A stretch of DNA of 5,809 bases from Sneathiella sp. Lineage in GTDB: Bacteria; Pseudomonadota; Alphaproteobacteria; Sneathiellales; Sneathiellaceae. The stretch spans positions 1 through 5,809 of the forward strand of contig NVRR01000209.1 of assembly GCA_002732675.1 (NCBI GenBank). Reading direction: 5' to 3'. This document shows positions 5,241-5,809 of the stretch, in pieces. The notes under the pieces were generated by a model. That model was not told where the DNA came from and searched no databases. It saw nothing but the letters and a program-made list of their open reading frames with translations. Positions within the stretch are counted from its first letter, which is position 1, and every line of letters starts with the position of its first letter. A program made the translations under genes and the position numbers.

Positions 5241-5809
5241 ATGCTCGGAGTACGTGACGACAACCGTAAATGGTGGATCTTAAGTGCAATGGGGGGCGTA
5301 ATTTTTCTGGTCCTCCTCGATGAAACCGTTGTCGGTATCGCCTTGCCGACAATCACCCGCGATCTCGGCTTATCCGAAATTTCGTCACATTGGGTTGTCA
5401 ATTCCTATTTACTTGTATTTGCAGGGCTTGTGGCGGCGGGTGGCAGACTTGGTGACATCTTCGGTCTGAGGGTGCTTTTTACATTGGGCATTCTTATTTT
5501 CGGCCTTGCGTCCCTTGCCTGCGGTTTTATGGGCGACGGCACCTGGCTTATTATCGCCCGCTGCGTTCAGGGGGTCGGCGCCGCCATTATTTTTCCGGCG
5601 TCCATGGCCATGATCGCCATTATCTTCCCTGAAAAGGAAAGAGGCATGGCGATCGGGATTTATGGCGCGATTGGCACGGTCGGACTGACACTCGGGCCCC
5701 TCGTTGGCGGGTATTTCTCTGAAGCGTTCTCCTGGCGGTGGATATTTTGGATCAATCCACCAATTGTTATTCTAATCGCCGTTCTGGTATTGGTAGCGTG
5801 GATTGACCC
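5241..5809 (+). CDS. DHA2-family (EmrB/QacA type) MFS efflux transporter, 3'-truncated by window edge
   Basis: The first 189 residues of a proton-coupled drug/H+ antiporter of the major facilitator superfamily in the inner membrane. Family members usually have 14 transmembrane segments and roughly 450-550 residues, so about a third is visible. Segments recognised: TM1 (about 13-35) with the DHA2 motif LDETVVGIALPTI (26-38, acidic D27); TM2 (about 52-67) followed by motif A, GGRLGDIFGLR (67-77); TM3 (about 78-97); TM4 with motif B, ARCVQGVGAA (106-115, key R107 and Q110); TM5 with the antiporter motif C, GAIGTVGLTLGPLVGGY (142-158); then SWRWIFWINPP (164-174), typical of DHA2, and TM6. The ATG at 5241 is preceded by GGTGAGGGACG, a reasonable Shine-Dalgarno, and gives a short cytoplasmic N-terminus. 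The substrate cannot be predicted. No membrane-fusion partner (EmrA type) is seen upstream; one could lie beyond the right edge. It is transcribed divergently from the lipoprotein operon. Confidence 0.95.
   Translation, partial: MLGVRDDNRKWWILSAMGGVIFLVLLDETVVGIALPTITRDLGLSEISSHWVVNSYLLVFAGLVAAGGRLGDIFGLRVLFTLGILIFGLASLACGFMGDGTWLIIARCVQGVGAAIIFPASMAMIAIIFPEKERGMAIGIYGAIGTVGLTLGPLVGGYFSEAFSWRWIFWINPPIVILIAVLVLVAWID

Noticed and set aside
5161..5401. Two minus-strand open frames (5161-5352 and 5192-5401)
   Set aside because: Both are antisense to the start of the transporter gene, which has clear MFS motifs, and both run into the AT-rich spacer.

Overview
The window looks like a chromosomal segment of an alphaproteobacterium of moderate GC content. 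The evidence is an AcnA/IRP-type aconitase followed directly by a secreted DUF1223 (thioredoxin-like) protein, a neighbourhood I associate with Alphaproteobacteria, then a NUDT19-like Nudix hydrolase and a DHA2-type efflux pump. This assignment is inferred from protein families and gene order. I cannot name a genus. There are no RNA genes, insertion sequences, CRISPR arrays or phage genes.

Left half (plus strand): positions 1-1914 are the C-terminal two thirds of aconitase, whose N-terminus lies before the window. A strong intrinsic terminator (1933-1964) closes that transcript. Next come a Sec-exported DUF1223 protein (2030-2764) and, after a 70-base gap, a Nudix hydrolase (2835-3644). The last two could be co-transcribed, but neither has a clear Shine-Dalgarno sequence.

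Right half: a two-gene minus-strand operon runs from 5046 down to 3645. It encodes a 361-residue predicted lipoprotein and a 108-residue mainly helical protein. The two coding regions overlap by 11 bases, and the second gene's ribosome binding site lies inside the end of the first. I do not recognise either family. The operon meets the Nudix gene tail to tail with no base between the stop codons and no visible terminator. On the other side, a 194-base AT-rich spacer (5047-5240) separates it from the start of a plus-strand DHA2 major facilitator transporter that runs off the right edge. The spacer holds a good candidate promoter for the lipoprotein operon, a near-perfect 16-base palindrome over its -35 region, and further inverted and short direct repeats, so it looks like a regulated divergent control region.

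The least ordinary material is the lipoprotein/small-protein pair and its control region. The rest is housekeeping metabolism (TCA cycle, nucleotide or CoA-ester hydrolysis), an envelope protein of unknown function and an exporter.
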